From Pyrinomonadaceae bacterium MAG19_C2-C3 (GTDB lineage: Bacteria; Acidobacteriota; Blastocatellia; Pyrinomonadales; Pyrinomonadaceae): DNA of 55,012 bases. The DNA is taken from assembly GCA_024330265.1 (NCBI GenBank), contig JANDLT010000034.1:1-55012 (forward strand). The letters are read 5' to 3'. Shown here piece after piece: positions 16,561 to 24,511 of this stretch (its first letter is position 1; each line of letters starts with the position of its first letter). The translations under genes were made by a program, and so were the position numbers. The notes beneath the pieces are model-generated. The model was not told where the DNA came from. It worked only from the letters and a program-made list of their open reading frames with translations, and made no database searches.

Positions 16561-18147
16561 ATGAAAAGAACACACCTTATCATCGCCGTCGCATCCCTCG
16601 TTCTCGTCGTCGCGTTATGGTTCGTCGCCGCTTCGCTTGCCCCGCGCCAAACGCTTTACGGCGGCTTGTCCGTTCCGGCATGGGGCGGCATCGCCGTCGC
16701 GTTATTACTTGCGGGCGCGCTTTGGACTCTGCGCGATACATGGCGCGAACGTAACTTAATTTCAGGCTACGCCAACGGCGACACGGCAACCGAACAAGTC
16801 ACCGCCAAAGCCGCCCCCGAACGTATCTCGCAAGACGACCGCCAACGACTCGACCCGGACGGACCCGACTACCCGCACCCGATTATTTTCCCTGAACGCT
16901 GCATCGGTTGTTATGCGTGCGTCGAGGCGTGTCCGCACGGCGTACTGCAAATCATCAAAGGCATTTCGGCGGTCGTCGCGCGTGACCAGTGCATGGAAGA
17001 TACGGCGTGCGAAGTCGAGTGTCCCGTGAACCCGAAAGCGTGCATCGTCATCGGCACGACCAAGCGCATTCCTAAGCGCAAAGTTCCGGCACGCAACGCC
17101 GAATTTATGACCGACGTTCCCGGCTGCTTTATCATCGGTGACGTATCCGGCACACCGCTCATCAAGAACGCCGCCAACGAAGGCGCGAACGTCATCGCCC
17201 ACATCAAAGACGAACTAAACGGCACGAACCCCGCGACCAACGGCAATGGAAATAAAGCGAAGTACGATGTCGCTATCATCGGTATGGGACCCGCCGGAGT
17301 CTCCGCCGCGATTGCCGCCGCGCGTGCCAACCTTTCTTACGTCGCCATCGAACAGGACAAAATCCTGTCAACCATCGAAGCGTATCCGGCGAACAAATAT
17401 GTGTTCTTCAAACCCGATTCGATGAAATCCACGTCACCGATTAACGTCGAAGGCGAAGGCAAACAGCGCGAAATGATTCTCTCATCGTGGAAAGAAGCAC
17501 TGGAGGCGGAGAAGGTTCAGGTCAACGAAGAAGAGAGTTGCAAAGCCGTCAAACCTATGGAAGACGGCGATTACTTTACCGTCAAAACCGTTCAGCGTTT
17601 GAGCGGTTCGGAAGTCGAATACACAGCGCGGCGCGTCATCTTGGGCATCGGCAATCGCGGCACGCCGATGAAGTTGGGCGTCAAAGGCGAAGACATGCGC
17701 GTCGAGCGCGACGGCATAGCGACGCAGGACAAAGTTCAATACAAACTCGCCGACCCGCGTGCCTACATGCAACGCCGCGTCATCATCGTCGGGGCGGGCA
17801 ATTCCGCGATTGAAGCGGCGGTTGATTTGGTGTGTTACCGCGACGGCGACCAGATAACTTTCCGACCCGAAGCCGAAATGAACGAAGTCACGCTCGTGAT
17901 TCGCAGTGACCTCAAAAACGATTTGAAGTTCGGCAACAAGCGTCAACTTTACACTTGCATTGACGAAGGCAAAATCAAAGTCTTCTTCGGCACGGGCATT
18001 AAAGAGATTAGCGATAATGAAGTCGTCCTGATGAGCGCGCGGTCGAAAGAGGAACGGGCGCGGATTCCGAACGATTATATTTTTGCGATGATTGGCGGCG
18101 ACCGTCCGACGAAGTTTTTAGAGGCGATTGGAATTAAAATCGGGTAG
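16561..18147 (+). CDS. Membrane-anchored ferredoxin / permuted FAD-NAD(P) oxidoreductase
   Basis: 528 residues. Two N-terminal membrane helices (about 5-27 and 40-58). A ferredoxin-like region at about 112-165 has CIGCYACVEACP and CMEDTACEVECPVNPKAC. Next comes TDVPGCFIIGDVSGTPLIKNA (about 183-203), which matches the C-terminal FAD-contact motif of thioredoxin-reductase-like proteins. Only afterwards follow the FAD motif AIIGMGPAGVSAA (about 239-251) and the NAD(P) motif IIVGAGNSAIEAA (about 410). The chain ends at IFAMIGGDRPTKFLEAIGIKIG, where the usual C-terminal GD motif would normally come next. The flavoprotein therefore looks circularly permuted. No CxxC redox pair is present, so it is not a thioredoxin reductase. 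It probably passes electrons from NAD(P)H via FAD and Fe-S to the cytochromes, or the reverse. No Shine-Dalgarno site is obvious. Confidence 0.9.
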   Translation: MKRTHLIIAVASLVLVVALWFVAASLAPRQTLYGGLSVPAWGGIAVALLLAGALWTLRDTWRERNLISGYANGDTATEQVTAKAAPERISQDDRQRLDPDGPDYPHPIIFPERCIGCYACVEACPHGVLQIIKGISAVVARDQCMEDTACEVECPVNPKACIVIGTTKRIPKRKVPARNAEFMTDVPGCFIIGDVSGTPLIKNAANEGANVIAHIKDELNGTNPATNGNGNKAKYDVAIIGMGPAGVSAAIAAARANLSYVAIEQDKILSTIEAYPANKYVFFKPDSMKSTSPINVEGEGKQREMILSSWKEALEAEKVQVNEEESCKAVKPMEDGDYFTVKTVQRLSGSEVEYTARRVILGIGNRGTPMKLGVKGEDMRVERDGIATQDKVQYKLADPRAYMQRRVIIVGAGNSAIEAAVDLVCYRDGDQITFRPEAEMNEVTLVIRSDLKNDLKFGNKRQLYTCIDEGKIKVFFGTGIKEISDNEVVLMSARSKEERARIPNDYIFAMIGGDRPTKFLEAIGIKIG

Positions 18148-18166
18148 CTGCCGTTTTGTGTGGCAA

Positions 18167-18265
18167 GTTAACCGCAGAGACGTAGAGAACGCAAAGAAAG
18201 CGCAAAGAGAATTTGTATTTTCACTTTGCGTCGCCTCTTGCGTCCTCTGCGTCTCTGCGGTTAAC
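18167..18265. repeat. 7-mer-type hairpin (CGCAGAG/CGCAAAG repeats) between convergent genes
   Basis: The left arm begins GTTAACCGCAGAGAC (18167) and the right arm ends GTCTCTGCGGTTAAC (18265). The arms are imperfectly complementary over about 40 bases and are composed of CGCAGAG- and CGCAAAG-like words. It separates the flavoprotein gene from the convergent radical SAM gene and may serve as a bidirectional terminator. Confidence 0.88.
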
Positions 18266-18291
18266 GCCTTGAAACAGTTACCAACCAAAAC

Positions 18292-19347
18292 TTAACCCGC
18301 TTCAAAATCCCGCACATCCTTAAACGGCACATCACGGTCATCGAAGTTCGGGCGATAGTAGTGCGCCGCCGAATCGTATTCCTGCATCCAGCCTTCTTCC
18401 ATCCCGCAATCTTCCAGAGCTTCAACCGCGCGCATCCATTCGCGTTCCGTGATGCGCCGCGAAAGAAGCGTATAACGCTCATCCGTTGCCGCTTTATTCG
18501 TCGCGTAATACTGCGCCATCAGCGAGACGGCGACGCGCGGACTCAACTTCTCGCGTATCCACATCAAAGATTCACGCACCCCCGCGAGGTCATTCGGCAA
18601 GACGAGCAAACGAATCACCAATCCGCGTTTAAGCAAGCCGTCTTCACCGTACATAAGTTCATCGCCCATCTGACGATACATCTCCGCGATTGCCGAGCGC
18701 GCGTGTTCCGTATAGCCACGCACTTTTGAATACACCGCCCCGTCGTTTGAATCCGCGTACTTCAAATCCGGCAGATAGACATCAACGATGCCGTCAAGCA
18801 GTTTCAAGACTTCAACGGAATCATATGCGTTGGTGTTATAGACGATTGGCAAATTCAAACCCTGTTCGGCGGCAAGCAGAATCGCGTGTGCCATCTGTGG
18901 CGCATAGTGCGTTGGACTTACGAAATTGATGTTATGACAACCGCGCCCCGCGAGTTCCGTCATCATCGCGGCGAGGCGTTCGGGTGTGACTTCGTTCGTG
19001 CGTTGCTGTTTGTAGGTTTGCGAGATTTGAAAGTTTTGACAATACACACAACGCAGATTGCAGTTGCCGAAAAAGATATTGCCCGCGCCTTTTGTTCCAA
19101 CTAACGGCGGTTCTTCGCCGAAGTGCGCGGTGTATGACGACACCGCCGCCAATCGTCCCGCGTGACACACGGCGCGCTCATCATGCACTCGATTGTTAAG
19201 ACAATCATGCGGGCAGACGGTGCACCGCACGAGCAGTGCGTTAAGACTATCAACCCGCCGCGCGAGTTCGCCGGAGAGGTAAAGCGCGCGATACGCGGGC
19301 GCGAGGATGTGTGATGCCGTGTGTGATGTGGTGATGACGGTTTCCAT
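18292..19347 (-). CDS. Radical SAM protein, PflX-like (COG1313 type)
   Basis: Radical S-adenosylmethionine protein of the pyruvate-formate-lyase-activase-like PflX group. From ATG 19347 it has 351 residues; a longer form from 19389 would start inside the terminal inverted repeat of a MITE-like element and is less likely. A Cys-rich N-terminal motif (CTVCPHDCLNNR, then AVCHAGR) is followed by the radical SAM cluster motif GNCNLRCVYCQN and TIM-barrel segments (NINFVSPTHY, VYNTNAYDSVEVLKLLDGIVDVYLPDLKYAD). The C-terminal part has MAQYYA and ends YRPNFDDRDVPFKDVRDFEAG. Family members have no firmly established substrate. It is convergent with the redox module and there is no obvious partner. No clear ribosome site is visible. 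Confidence 0.88.
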   Translation of the reverse strand: METVITTSHTASHILAPAYRALYLSGELARRVDSLNALLVRCTVCPHDCLNNRVHDERAVCHAGRLAAVSSYTAHFGEEPPLVGTKGAGNIFFGNCNLRCVYCQNFQISQTYKQQRTNEVTPERLAAMMTELAGRGCHNINFVSPTHYAPQMAHAILLAAEQGLNLPIVYNTNAYDSVEVLKLLDGIVDVYLPDLKYADSNDGAVYSKVRGYTEHARSAIAEMYRQMGDELMYGEDGLLKRGLVIRLLVLPNDLAGVRESLMWIREKLSPRVAVSLMAQYYATNKAATDERYTLLSRRITEREWMRAVEALEDCGMEEGWMQEYDSAAHYYRPNFDDRDVPFKDVRDFEAG

Positions 19348-19361
19348 TTGTAATCGCCCGC

Positions 19362-19615
19362 AATTAACGTCAGTTCGACATAAGAACAAAGGTCTTCAGC
19401 CACGAGAGTGGCGATAGATAGTAGCCCATGGCGTAAGCCGTGGGTATCAGTGAGCAAGGACAAGCCCCGTCAGGGGCGAAAGATATGGGCGAGTATCTCT
19501 TTCGCCCCTGACGGGGCTTGCTTCGCCTTACTGCCTGACCCACGGCTTACGCCGTGGGCTATTTTCTGGTCGCCCCTGACGGGGCTGCAATCCTTATATC
19601 GAACTCACGTTAATT
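19362..19615. mobile_element. MITE-like element A with 23-bp terminal inverted repeats
   Basis: The termini 19362-19384 and 19593-19615 are inverted copies (21 of 23 matching). Inside are alternating palindromes: CCCATGGCGTAAGCCGTGGG (19425-19444), GCCCCGTCAGGGGC (19464-19477), GCCCCTGACGGGGC (about 19504-19518), CCCACGGCTTACGCCGTGGG (19539-19558) and a further CGCCCCTGACGGGGC (about 19571). There is no coding capacity and no obvious target duplication. It sits just upstream of the radical SAM start codon and would form a long cruciform or RNA hairpin. Confidence 0.8.
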
Positions 19616-19690
19616 AAGCTGGGTTTGAAAACAAGACCAACACTTACGCCAAACATCTTGTCTGTAACTATCCACTATCCACTACTCACG

Positions 19691-20293
19691 TCATTTACTT
19701 CCCGACATTTTGAGACGATGTTCGCGCACATTTTGCACCGCCCGCGCGAGACGCGAACCTGACGGGCGGTCATGTTCTTCGACCAGATTTTCCGGCGCAA
19801 GGCGCGTGTTGAGATGCCAGATAAAATCGAGTTCCGACCCCAGAGCGCGTAGGTTCATGCGGGCTTCGATGATAAGCAACACGCTGCCGTAAAATAAACA
19901 CAAAGCTCCGCAGAGTCCGACCATGACGGGCAGCCATGCGTAACTCATCCCCGTAGCGACGACGATGCCAATCAGCACGCTGGTCAAAACGAAGATGCCA
20001 AGCGCGACATAGAAAATCGTCATGCACTTTTGAAGCAAACGGGCGCGGGCGATTAGACGGTCTAACTGGTCGAAGATGACGGCGCGGCGTTCGTCGAACA
20101 ATTCGAGATTCGCCGCATCGTCGCCACTCGTGTGCGCGATTTCCTCGAAGCGGTCAGAGAGCGAACGCACGCGGTCAACGACGCGCCCAAGACGATGTGA
20201 AGTCGAGAGAACCAGTGTGCCGCACGCCGAAATCAACACGGCGGGCGTAATCATCGCCGTCAAAACCGCGACCGCCGAAGAGAGTTCATCCAT
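19691..20293 (-). CDS. DUF2721 family membrane protein
   Basis: 200 residues from ATG 20293 (a GTG-start form from 20344 adds 17 unconserved residues). The N-terminal helix VAVLTAMITPAVLISACGTLVLSTSHRLGRVVDRVR is the family's signature region (helix then a basic segment). A cytoplasmic amphipathic region (about 45-85) contains ARLLQKCM. Two more membrane helices lie at about 90-135 (FYVALGIFVLTSVLIGIVV and LPVMVGLCGALCLFYGSVLL). The basic C-terminal tail is ALGSELDFIWHLN onward. DUF2721 proteins are small inner-membrane proteins of unknown function. It is flanked by the MITE-like element and by a divergent Lys/Ala-rich gene. Confidence 0.85.
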   Translation of the reverse strand: MDELSSAVAVLTAMITPAVLISACGTLVLSTSHRLGRVVDRVRSLSDRFEEIAHTSGDDAANLELFDERRAVIFDQLDRLIARARLLQKCMTIFYVALGIFVLTSVLIGIVVATGMSYAWLPVMVGLCGALCLFYGSVLLIIEARMNLRALGSELDFIWHLNTRLAPENLVEEHDRPSGSRLARAVQNVREHRLKMSGSK

Positions 20294-20581
20294 AGCCGAC
20301 CCAAGATAAAAGCATTCATCCCGCGAAGCAAACTTGCCCGCCACGCGCGAATCGAAAACTCTTATCTGTGAGATTCAAGCTATCGCGTCACACTGCGCCA
20401 CGCGCTACTATATTTTGTGACTTCCATGTTGAAATCAAGTTGAAAATTACCGATTGCCAAGACGCGCAGTTATGCTATTCTCCGCCGCAAGCATGAGTGT
20501 CAATTGCGACATGCGATGACTTTTTTCACCACCCACGGTTGGCTCTTTTCCAACCTACATATCACAAGGAGCAACAAGGAC

Positions 20582-21649
20582 ATGGCGGAGCAAGATTTCA
20601 ACCAAAACGATGACCGAACCATAAGCGATGACGCCGCTCAATCGGACTTGCAAATGGACAGCGAACTTCGCAAAGACAACGATTCTCCGACCGCGATGCA
20701 AGGTGCGAGCGACAATCTCGCCGCGATTGATTACGGCGGCAGTATTCTGTTGGGCGACGCCTCTGGAGCAAGCACCATGACCGGAGATGATGACGAAGAA
20801 AGCACGACAACCGGCGACGGACATCCGCCGCGCGACGGAAGCCGTTCATCGGATGATGACGACGAAAGTGATGCGGGCGCGAGTCGCGGCGGGCAAGCCA
20901 TCGGGCGCGCGACCGGAGTAACTCAAGCCAGCAAGAAAGCATCGCCAGCCGCCACCAAGAGCGCATCAAAATCGGGCGGCACGACGGGCGGAACAAAGAC
21001 TTCAACCGGCAAAACATCAAGCACCAAAACGGCGTCGAAATCCGGCGCAAACGCACCATCGAAGCCGTCCGGCAAGGCAGCGCAGAAAGTCACGAGCGGC
21101 AGCAGTAAAGCCACCGCGACACAAGGCGCAAGCAAGAGCGCGGGCAAAGGCACAGCGAAGGGGATAACAGCCAAAGCATCTTCAACCAAAGCTTCACCGG
21201 CTAAAGCTTCGTCGGCTAAAGCTTCGTCGGGCGGCAAGGCGGCATCAACGGGCAAAACCGCTTCGGGCAGCAAAGCTTCAGCGACCAAAGGCGGAGCATC
21301 CAAACAGTCCGCAGCTAAAGGTGCTTCCACCAAATCGGCGGCGAAGTCTGCCACCCAATCTTCGGCTAAAGGCGCAACCAAATTTGCGACTAAAGGCAAT
21401 GTGAGTCCGGCGAAAGGCAGTGCCAAAAAAGGCGGCGCGATTAAAGATGCGGCGAAGAAAGGTGCAGCCAAGAAAGGCGCGGCGAAACAGGGAGCGGTGA
21501 AGAACACCGGCACTAAAACACCGCAACCCGGCGGCGCGAAGAAAGCCGCCGCTAAGACCACCGCGAAAGGCGCGACGCAGAAATCTTCAGCCAAAGGCAA
21601 CGTTCCCATGACAACGAAAACCTCTGCCACCAAACGCGGCGGCAGGTAA
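20582..21649 (+). CDS. Histone H1-like Lys/Ala/Ser-rich protein with acidic N-terminus
   Basis: 355 residues from ATG 20582 (AAGGAG upstream; an in-frame ATG at 20504 is less likely). Residues 1-110 are acidic and Asp/Ser-rich (TGDDDEESTTTGDG, SSDDDDESDAGAS). The remaining 240 residues are low-complexity Ala/Lys/Ser/Thr/Gly with short repeats (SSAKASSAKASS, KKGAAKKGAAKQGA), very similar in composition to H1/Hc2-type bacterial histone-like proteins and mycobacterial-type HU tails. It probably binds nucleic acid non-specifically, and the acidic head may tune that. Repeats in the DNA (for example CGGCTAAAGCTTCGT units at 21200-21230) make length variation likely. A strong terminator follows. Function by composition only. 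Confidence 0.75.
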   Translation: MAEQDFNQNDDRTISDDAAQSDLQMDSELRKDNDSPTAMQGASDNLAAIDYGGSILLGDASGASTMTGDDDEESTTTGDGHPPRDGSRSSDDDDESDAGASRGGQAIGRATGVTQASKKASPAATKSASKSGGTTGGTKTSTGKTSSTKTASKSGANAPSKPSGKAAQKVTSGSSKATATQGASKSAGKGTAKGITAKASSTKASPAKASSAKASSGGKAASTGKTASGSKASATKGGASKQSAAKGASTKSAAKSATQSSAKGATKFATKGNVSPAKGSAKKGGAIKDAAKKGAAKKGAAKQGAVKNTGTKTPQPGGAKKAAAKTTAKGATQKSSAKGNVPMTTKTSATKRGGR

Positions 21650-21673
21650 CAAAGGGAAGGCATTTGAATTATC

Positions 21674-21711
21674 AAAGCACAACGCCGCCATCTCTGGCGG
21701 CGTTGTGCTTT
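21674..21711 (+). terminator. Rho-independent terminator after H1-like gene
   Basis: A 16-bp perfect stem: AAAGCACAACGCCGCC (21674-21689), loop ATCTCT, then the complement 21696-21711, followed by a pyrimidine-rich TCCCTTTGCTTCTT. It lies 25 bases after the stop codon. Confidence 0.88.
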
Positions 21712-21970
21712 CCCTTTGCTTCTTCATCGGCACTTCGGTGTCAAAGACCTAAAGCGCATCAAAACTCCATATCGTGCAAACCGAAATACCGTATCGTGCA
21801 GACTCGCACGCAGCCTTCCAACTTGTCCTGCGAAAACTCAAGGCTCACAGCGTCGCTTAACTCAAGGCACGGTGTTTGCCAAATATCCGCGCAACCTACC
21901 TTTGGCGTTTGTTCTCTCTCCTTAACTAACGTCACGAATTAAATTTTAAGTTTCGGAGTGTACAAGCATC
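21712..21970. other. Intergenic region without gene
   Basis: About 260 bases between the terminator and the glycine-zipper gene. Two near copies of a TATCGTGCA word occur at about 21768 and 21790. I see no RNA gene or ORF with support. The downstream start at 21971 has GGAG about 12 bases upstream. Confidence 0.4.
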
Positions 21971-22447
21971 ATGTTCAATAAAAGATTTGTTTCCGTCATC
22001 GGATTGTTTTCAATCCTGTTACTCCTCGCTCCCGCGAGTTTTGCACAAGAGCGTCGCCGTTCATCGCGGCTCGGACCTAAAACGCGCGCCGCGCTTTCGG
22101 CGGGCGCGGGTGCGGGCTTAGGGGCGGCGGTCGGCGCGCTCATCGGCGGCAAGCGCGGTGCGGCGTCGGGTGCATTGCTCGGCGGCGGCGGGGCGACAAC
22201 CGCGTGGCTCTTAAAGAACAAGCGCGACCGCAACCGTCTCGGTCGCTATGGCAAGCCTATCGCCACCATCGGTTCGGGTGCGGCACTCGGCGCGGGGCTG
22301 GGTACGGCGATTGGCGGCGGCAGAGGCGCGGCTATCGGCGGGCTTCTCGGCGGCGGTGGTACAACCGCCGGTTACTACATCAACAAACGCCGCAATCGCA
22401 ACAATCGTTATCAGCGCAACTATCGTCGTAACTACCGCCGTTATTAA
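21971..22447 (+). CDS. Glycine-zipper secreted or outer-membrane-associated small protein
   Basis: 158 residues. Signal peptide 1-26 (FSILLLLAPASFAQ), basic linker (ERRRSSRLGPKTRAA), then two glycine-zipper blocks of similar sequence: SAGAGAGLGAAVGALIGGKRG... and GSGAALGAGLGTAIGGGRG..., each followed by GALLGGGG or GGLLGGGG and an aromatic/basic segment (WLLKNKRDRNR, YYINKRRNRNN). The tail is Arg/Tyr/Asn-rich. Glycine zippers form tight membrane helix pairs, as in YMGG- and Rick_17kDa-type proteins. The internal duplication is evident. It is a single gene with its own strong terminator. The function is structural at best; unknown in detail. Confidence 0.85.
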   Translation: MFNKRFVSVIGLFSILLLLAPASFAQERRRSSRLGPKTRAALSAGAGAGLGAAVGALIGGKRGAASGALLGGGGATTAWLLKNKRDRNRLGRYGKPIATIGSGAALGAGLGTAIGGGRGAAIGGLLGGGGTTAGYYINKRRNRNNRYQRNYRRNYRRY

Positions 22448-22480
22448 GCGACGCTCAATAACTCATCACCGATACACCGA

Positions 22481-22520
22481 CGCGCCGCGCGACTTCTTAT
22501 GGGAGAAGTCGCGCGGCGCG
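22481..22520 (+). terminator. Rho-independent terminator after glycine-zipper gene
   Basis: A 17-bp perfect stem (22481-22497 and 22504-22520, core CGCGCCGCGCGACTTCT), 6-base loop, then TTTTATGTTG. It lies 33 bases past the stop codon. Confidence 0.92.
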
Positions 22521-22641
22521 TTTTATGTTGCGCGTCGCCGTATGTTAGCTTAAATGCCTTAACCCTAAATCAACCAACGCACCAAACAAAAGTTTGAATT
22601 AAACTTGTCATGCGCGGTGCAGAAAAGAGCCACAACCCGAC

Positions 22642-23505
22642 GTGATACCACACCACACAAGCACGCCCACAAACCTGAACCGTGAACTCGAAACCGCGAT
22701 TGAACTCGCACGCCTCGCCGGACGCGCGGCGATGAAGTTTTACGATATGCCGCTCGACGTTCAACTTAAAGACAAACACGACGAACCCGTGACGCAAGCC
22801 GATTATGCCGCTAACGCCGTCATCGTCCCGTCCCTCAATCGTATGTTCCCCGATGACGGTTTGCTTTCTGAAGAAACCGCCGACACCACCGCGCGCCTCA
22901 CCAAATCGCGCGTCTGGATGATTGACCCGATTGACGGCACCAACGGCTTCATCAATCGCACCGGCGACTTCGCCGTCCAAATCGGTTTGAGCATCGAAGG
23001 CGCGCCCGCTCTCGGTGTCGTGTATCAACCGATTGGCGAGGTGCTTTATTACGCCGCCAGAGATTTCGGGGCATGGATACAACACGCCGCCAATGAACCG
23101 CGCCGCTTACACGTTTCGGATAAACGTGATTTGCGCGACATGCACATCGCCGTCAGCCGCACGCATCGCAGCCCGCGCACGAGCCAAGTCATCGAACATC
23201 TCGGCTTAAAAAGCGAAATTCAAAGCGGCTCGGTCGGAGTAAAAATCGGTCTTATCGTCAACCGCGAATGCGACCTGTACATACATCTTTCCGCCCGCTC
23301 GAAACAGTGGGACACATGCGCCCCCGAAGCCATCTTGCGCGAAGCGGGCGGCACGCTGACGGATTTGTTCGGCACGCCTTACAACTACAACACCCTCGAC
23401 GTTTGGAACAGCAACGGCATCGTCGCCACCAACGGCGTGGCGCACGGGTCTGTCATCGAACGCCTCGCACCGCTCTTGCGCGAGTTCGGGCGCACGCCCG
23501 CGTGA
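22642..23505 (+). CDS. cysQ: Inositol monophosphatase family, CysQ-like 3'(2'),5'-bisphosphate nucleotidase
   Basis: 287 residues from GTG 22642. Metal- and substrate-binding motifs of the IMPase/FBPase superfamily are all present: DEPVTQADYAAN, the acidic LLSEET, WMIDPIDGTNGFINRTGDF, and WDTCAPEAILREAGGTLTD. The pattern after the last motif and the KQWDTCAPE variant fit CysQ-type enzymes, which recycle 3'-phosphoadenosine 5'-phosphate to AMP and support sulfate assimilation. Generic inositol monophosphatase remains possible. It is a cytoplasmic monocistronic gene, with the stop followed by an A+T-rich island. The ribosome site is weak. Confidence 0.85.
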   Translation: MIPHHTSTPTNLNRELETAIELARLAGRAAMKFYDMPLDVQLKDKHDEPVTQADYAANAVIVPSLNRMFPDDGLLSEETADTTARLTKSRVWMIDPIDGTNGFINRTGDFAVQIGLSIEGAPALGVVYQPIGEVLYYAARDFGAWIQHAANEPRRLHVSDKRDLRDMHIAVSRTHRSPRTSQVIEHLGLKSEIQSGSVGVKIGLIVNRECDLYIHLSARSKQWDTCAPEAILREAGGTLTDLFGTPYNYNTLDVWNSNGIVATNGVAHGSVIERLAPLLREFGRTPA

Positions 23506-23561
23506 TGCTTGCGACATGCGGGCTATCACTGAAATTGAGTAGCGAAACTACATGATAAGCA

Positions 23562-23588
23562 CGCCTCCGCTCGAACGGTTTGTTAGGC
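23562..23588 (-). other. attC-like 5' half-site downstream of lipoprotein gene
   Basis: The minus strand reads GCCTAACAAACCGTTCGAGC and continues GGAGGCG, starting 16 bases after the lipoprotein stop codon. GCCTAAC fits the integron attC R'' core (RYYYAAC) and the following bases resemble an attC left half. A matching complementary right half ending GTTRRRY was not found nearby, so the site would be truncated or diverged. Confidence 0.4.
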
Positions 23589-23604
23589 AGTTTGTGATAG
23601 TGAC

Positions 23605-24228
23605 TCATCTGTTCTCTATTATGTCCTGCTGTAGAAATGATCGCGTTAGTTCACGCTCTTTTTTGTTGAAACGTATCTCCAAATTACACGGAGTAGGAAT
23701 ATCCCAAAACGAGCATTCATCTTTTATATGTGAAGTGTCATTAACGAGTGGGCTTAATGTCTTTTCTAGTAATGATGACCACTCGGTATTTGAGATTGAG
23801 GTTAGTTGCAACTTTCGTTCAGAGCCTATTGACCACAAATTGGTGAACCATTGGGGTTGGTATCCCGGAGACAAAACAAGGACTCCCTCTAGCGTTATTC
23901 CTTTTCCCACAAAAACGAAAGGTGGCAAAACAACGGCAGGAGATTTCGGTTGCTTTGGTTTGAAGTTATTTCGGGTGTAATAAATAAAGGGTTTAGCTAA
24001 ATAATCGCGGTCTATGCCGCGCTGCGGTCCCTCACCATACATAGTAGATACGCCCTTGAACGAGGAGTATCGGGGAATCACGAGAAGCTCAGGAATTATC
24101 TTTCCTGTTGAAGCGTCAGTAACCTGAACAGGTTCTTTAGGTATATTCTTCTGACCCTTAAAACAAGCAAGATTTAACAGAAGTAGTAGAGTACCAAGAA
24201 GTGAAAATATAGAGTTCTTTTTAGACAA
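23605..24228 (-). CDS. Putative lipoprotein, A+T-rich, cassette-like
   Basis: 207 residues from TTG 24228, which has a good ribosome site (GAGGGAAAG). Residues 1-22 are a lipoprotein signal (FSLLGTLLLLLNLAC, lipobox LNLA-C22). The mature part has no domain I recognise; it includes VQVTDASTGKIIPELLVIPRYSS, suggestive of a beta-sandwich start, and GVLVLSPGYQPQWF. Codon and base composition are visibly more A+T-rich than all neighbours. The gene is bracketed by GTTAGGCAG (23582-23590) and CTGCCTAAC (24413-24421), which fits an integron gene cassette read on the minus strand. It was probably acquired horizontally. Function unknown. Confidence 0.75.
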   Translation of the reverse strand: MSKKNSIFSLLGTLLLLLNLACFKGQKNIPKEPVQVTDASTGKIIPELLVIPRYSSFKGVSTMYGEGPQRGIDRDYLAKPFIYYTRNNFKPKQPKSPAVVLPPFVFVGKGITLEGVLVLSPGYQPQWFTNLWSIGSERKLQLTSISNTEWSSLLEKTLSPLVNDTSHIKDECSFWDIPTPCNLEIRFNKKERELTRSFLQQDIIENR

Positions 24229-24390
24229 GGCTTTCCCTCGGTTCGATATTTTGATGTTCTATATCTAACACCGCAACCGGTATTCCAACGTTGAAGCATC
24301 AACAATCATCAGTAAATAGAGAGTATTTGGCTTCAAGTAAGCAATCATAATGTTGCAGTTGGTAAGATTTCACTGCGCCTTTACAAACTG

Positions 24391-24410
24391 AAATGTGCTT
24401 ATGCACATTT
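24391..24410. repeat. Short palindrome upstream of lipoprotein gene
   Basis: AAATGTGC-TTAT-GCACATTT, an 8-bp perfect stem, inside the A+T-rich island between the lipoprotein start and the attC-like hairpin. It could be an operator or cassette structure; no independent support. Confidence 0.4.
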
Positions 24411-24414
24411 TGCT

Positions 24415-24461
24415 GCCTAACGTATAATGAACCCACGCAAACTTTCGTTATCACGTTCGGT
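24415..24461 (-). other. attC-like imperfect palindrome
   Basis: Read on the minus strand it starts ACCGAAC and ends GTTAGGC. The arms (17 and 16 bases) pair with three mismatches and one extrahelical G, around a 14-base loop, as expected for an attC recombination hairpin. The R'' core departs from consensus at one base (G for Y) and the 47-base length is short for attC. Confidence 0.4.
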
Positions 24462-24511
24462 AATGCCAACTTCGCAAGCTTTACCAAGCACATTTTGCTC
24501 CAAAATTCTCA

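Noticed and set aside
20923..21675. A 250-codon minus-strand frame opposite the H1-like gene
   Set aside because: It is the hydrophobic Ala/Leu/Pro mirror of the low-complexity Lys/Ala gene, a known artefact of such composition.
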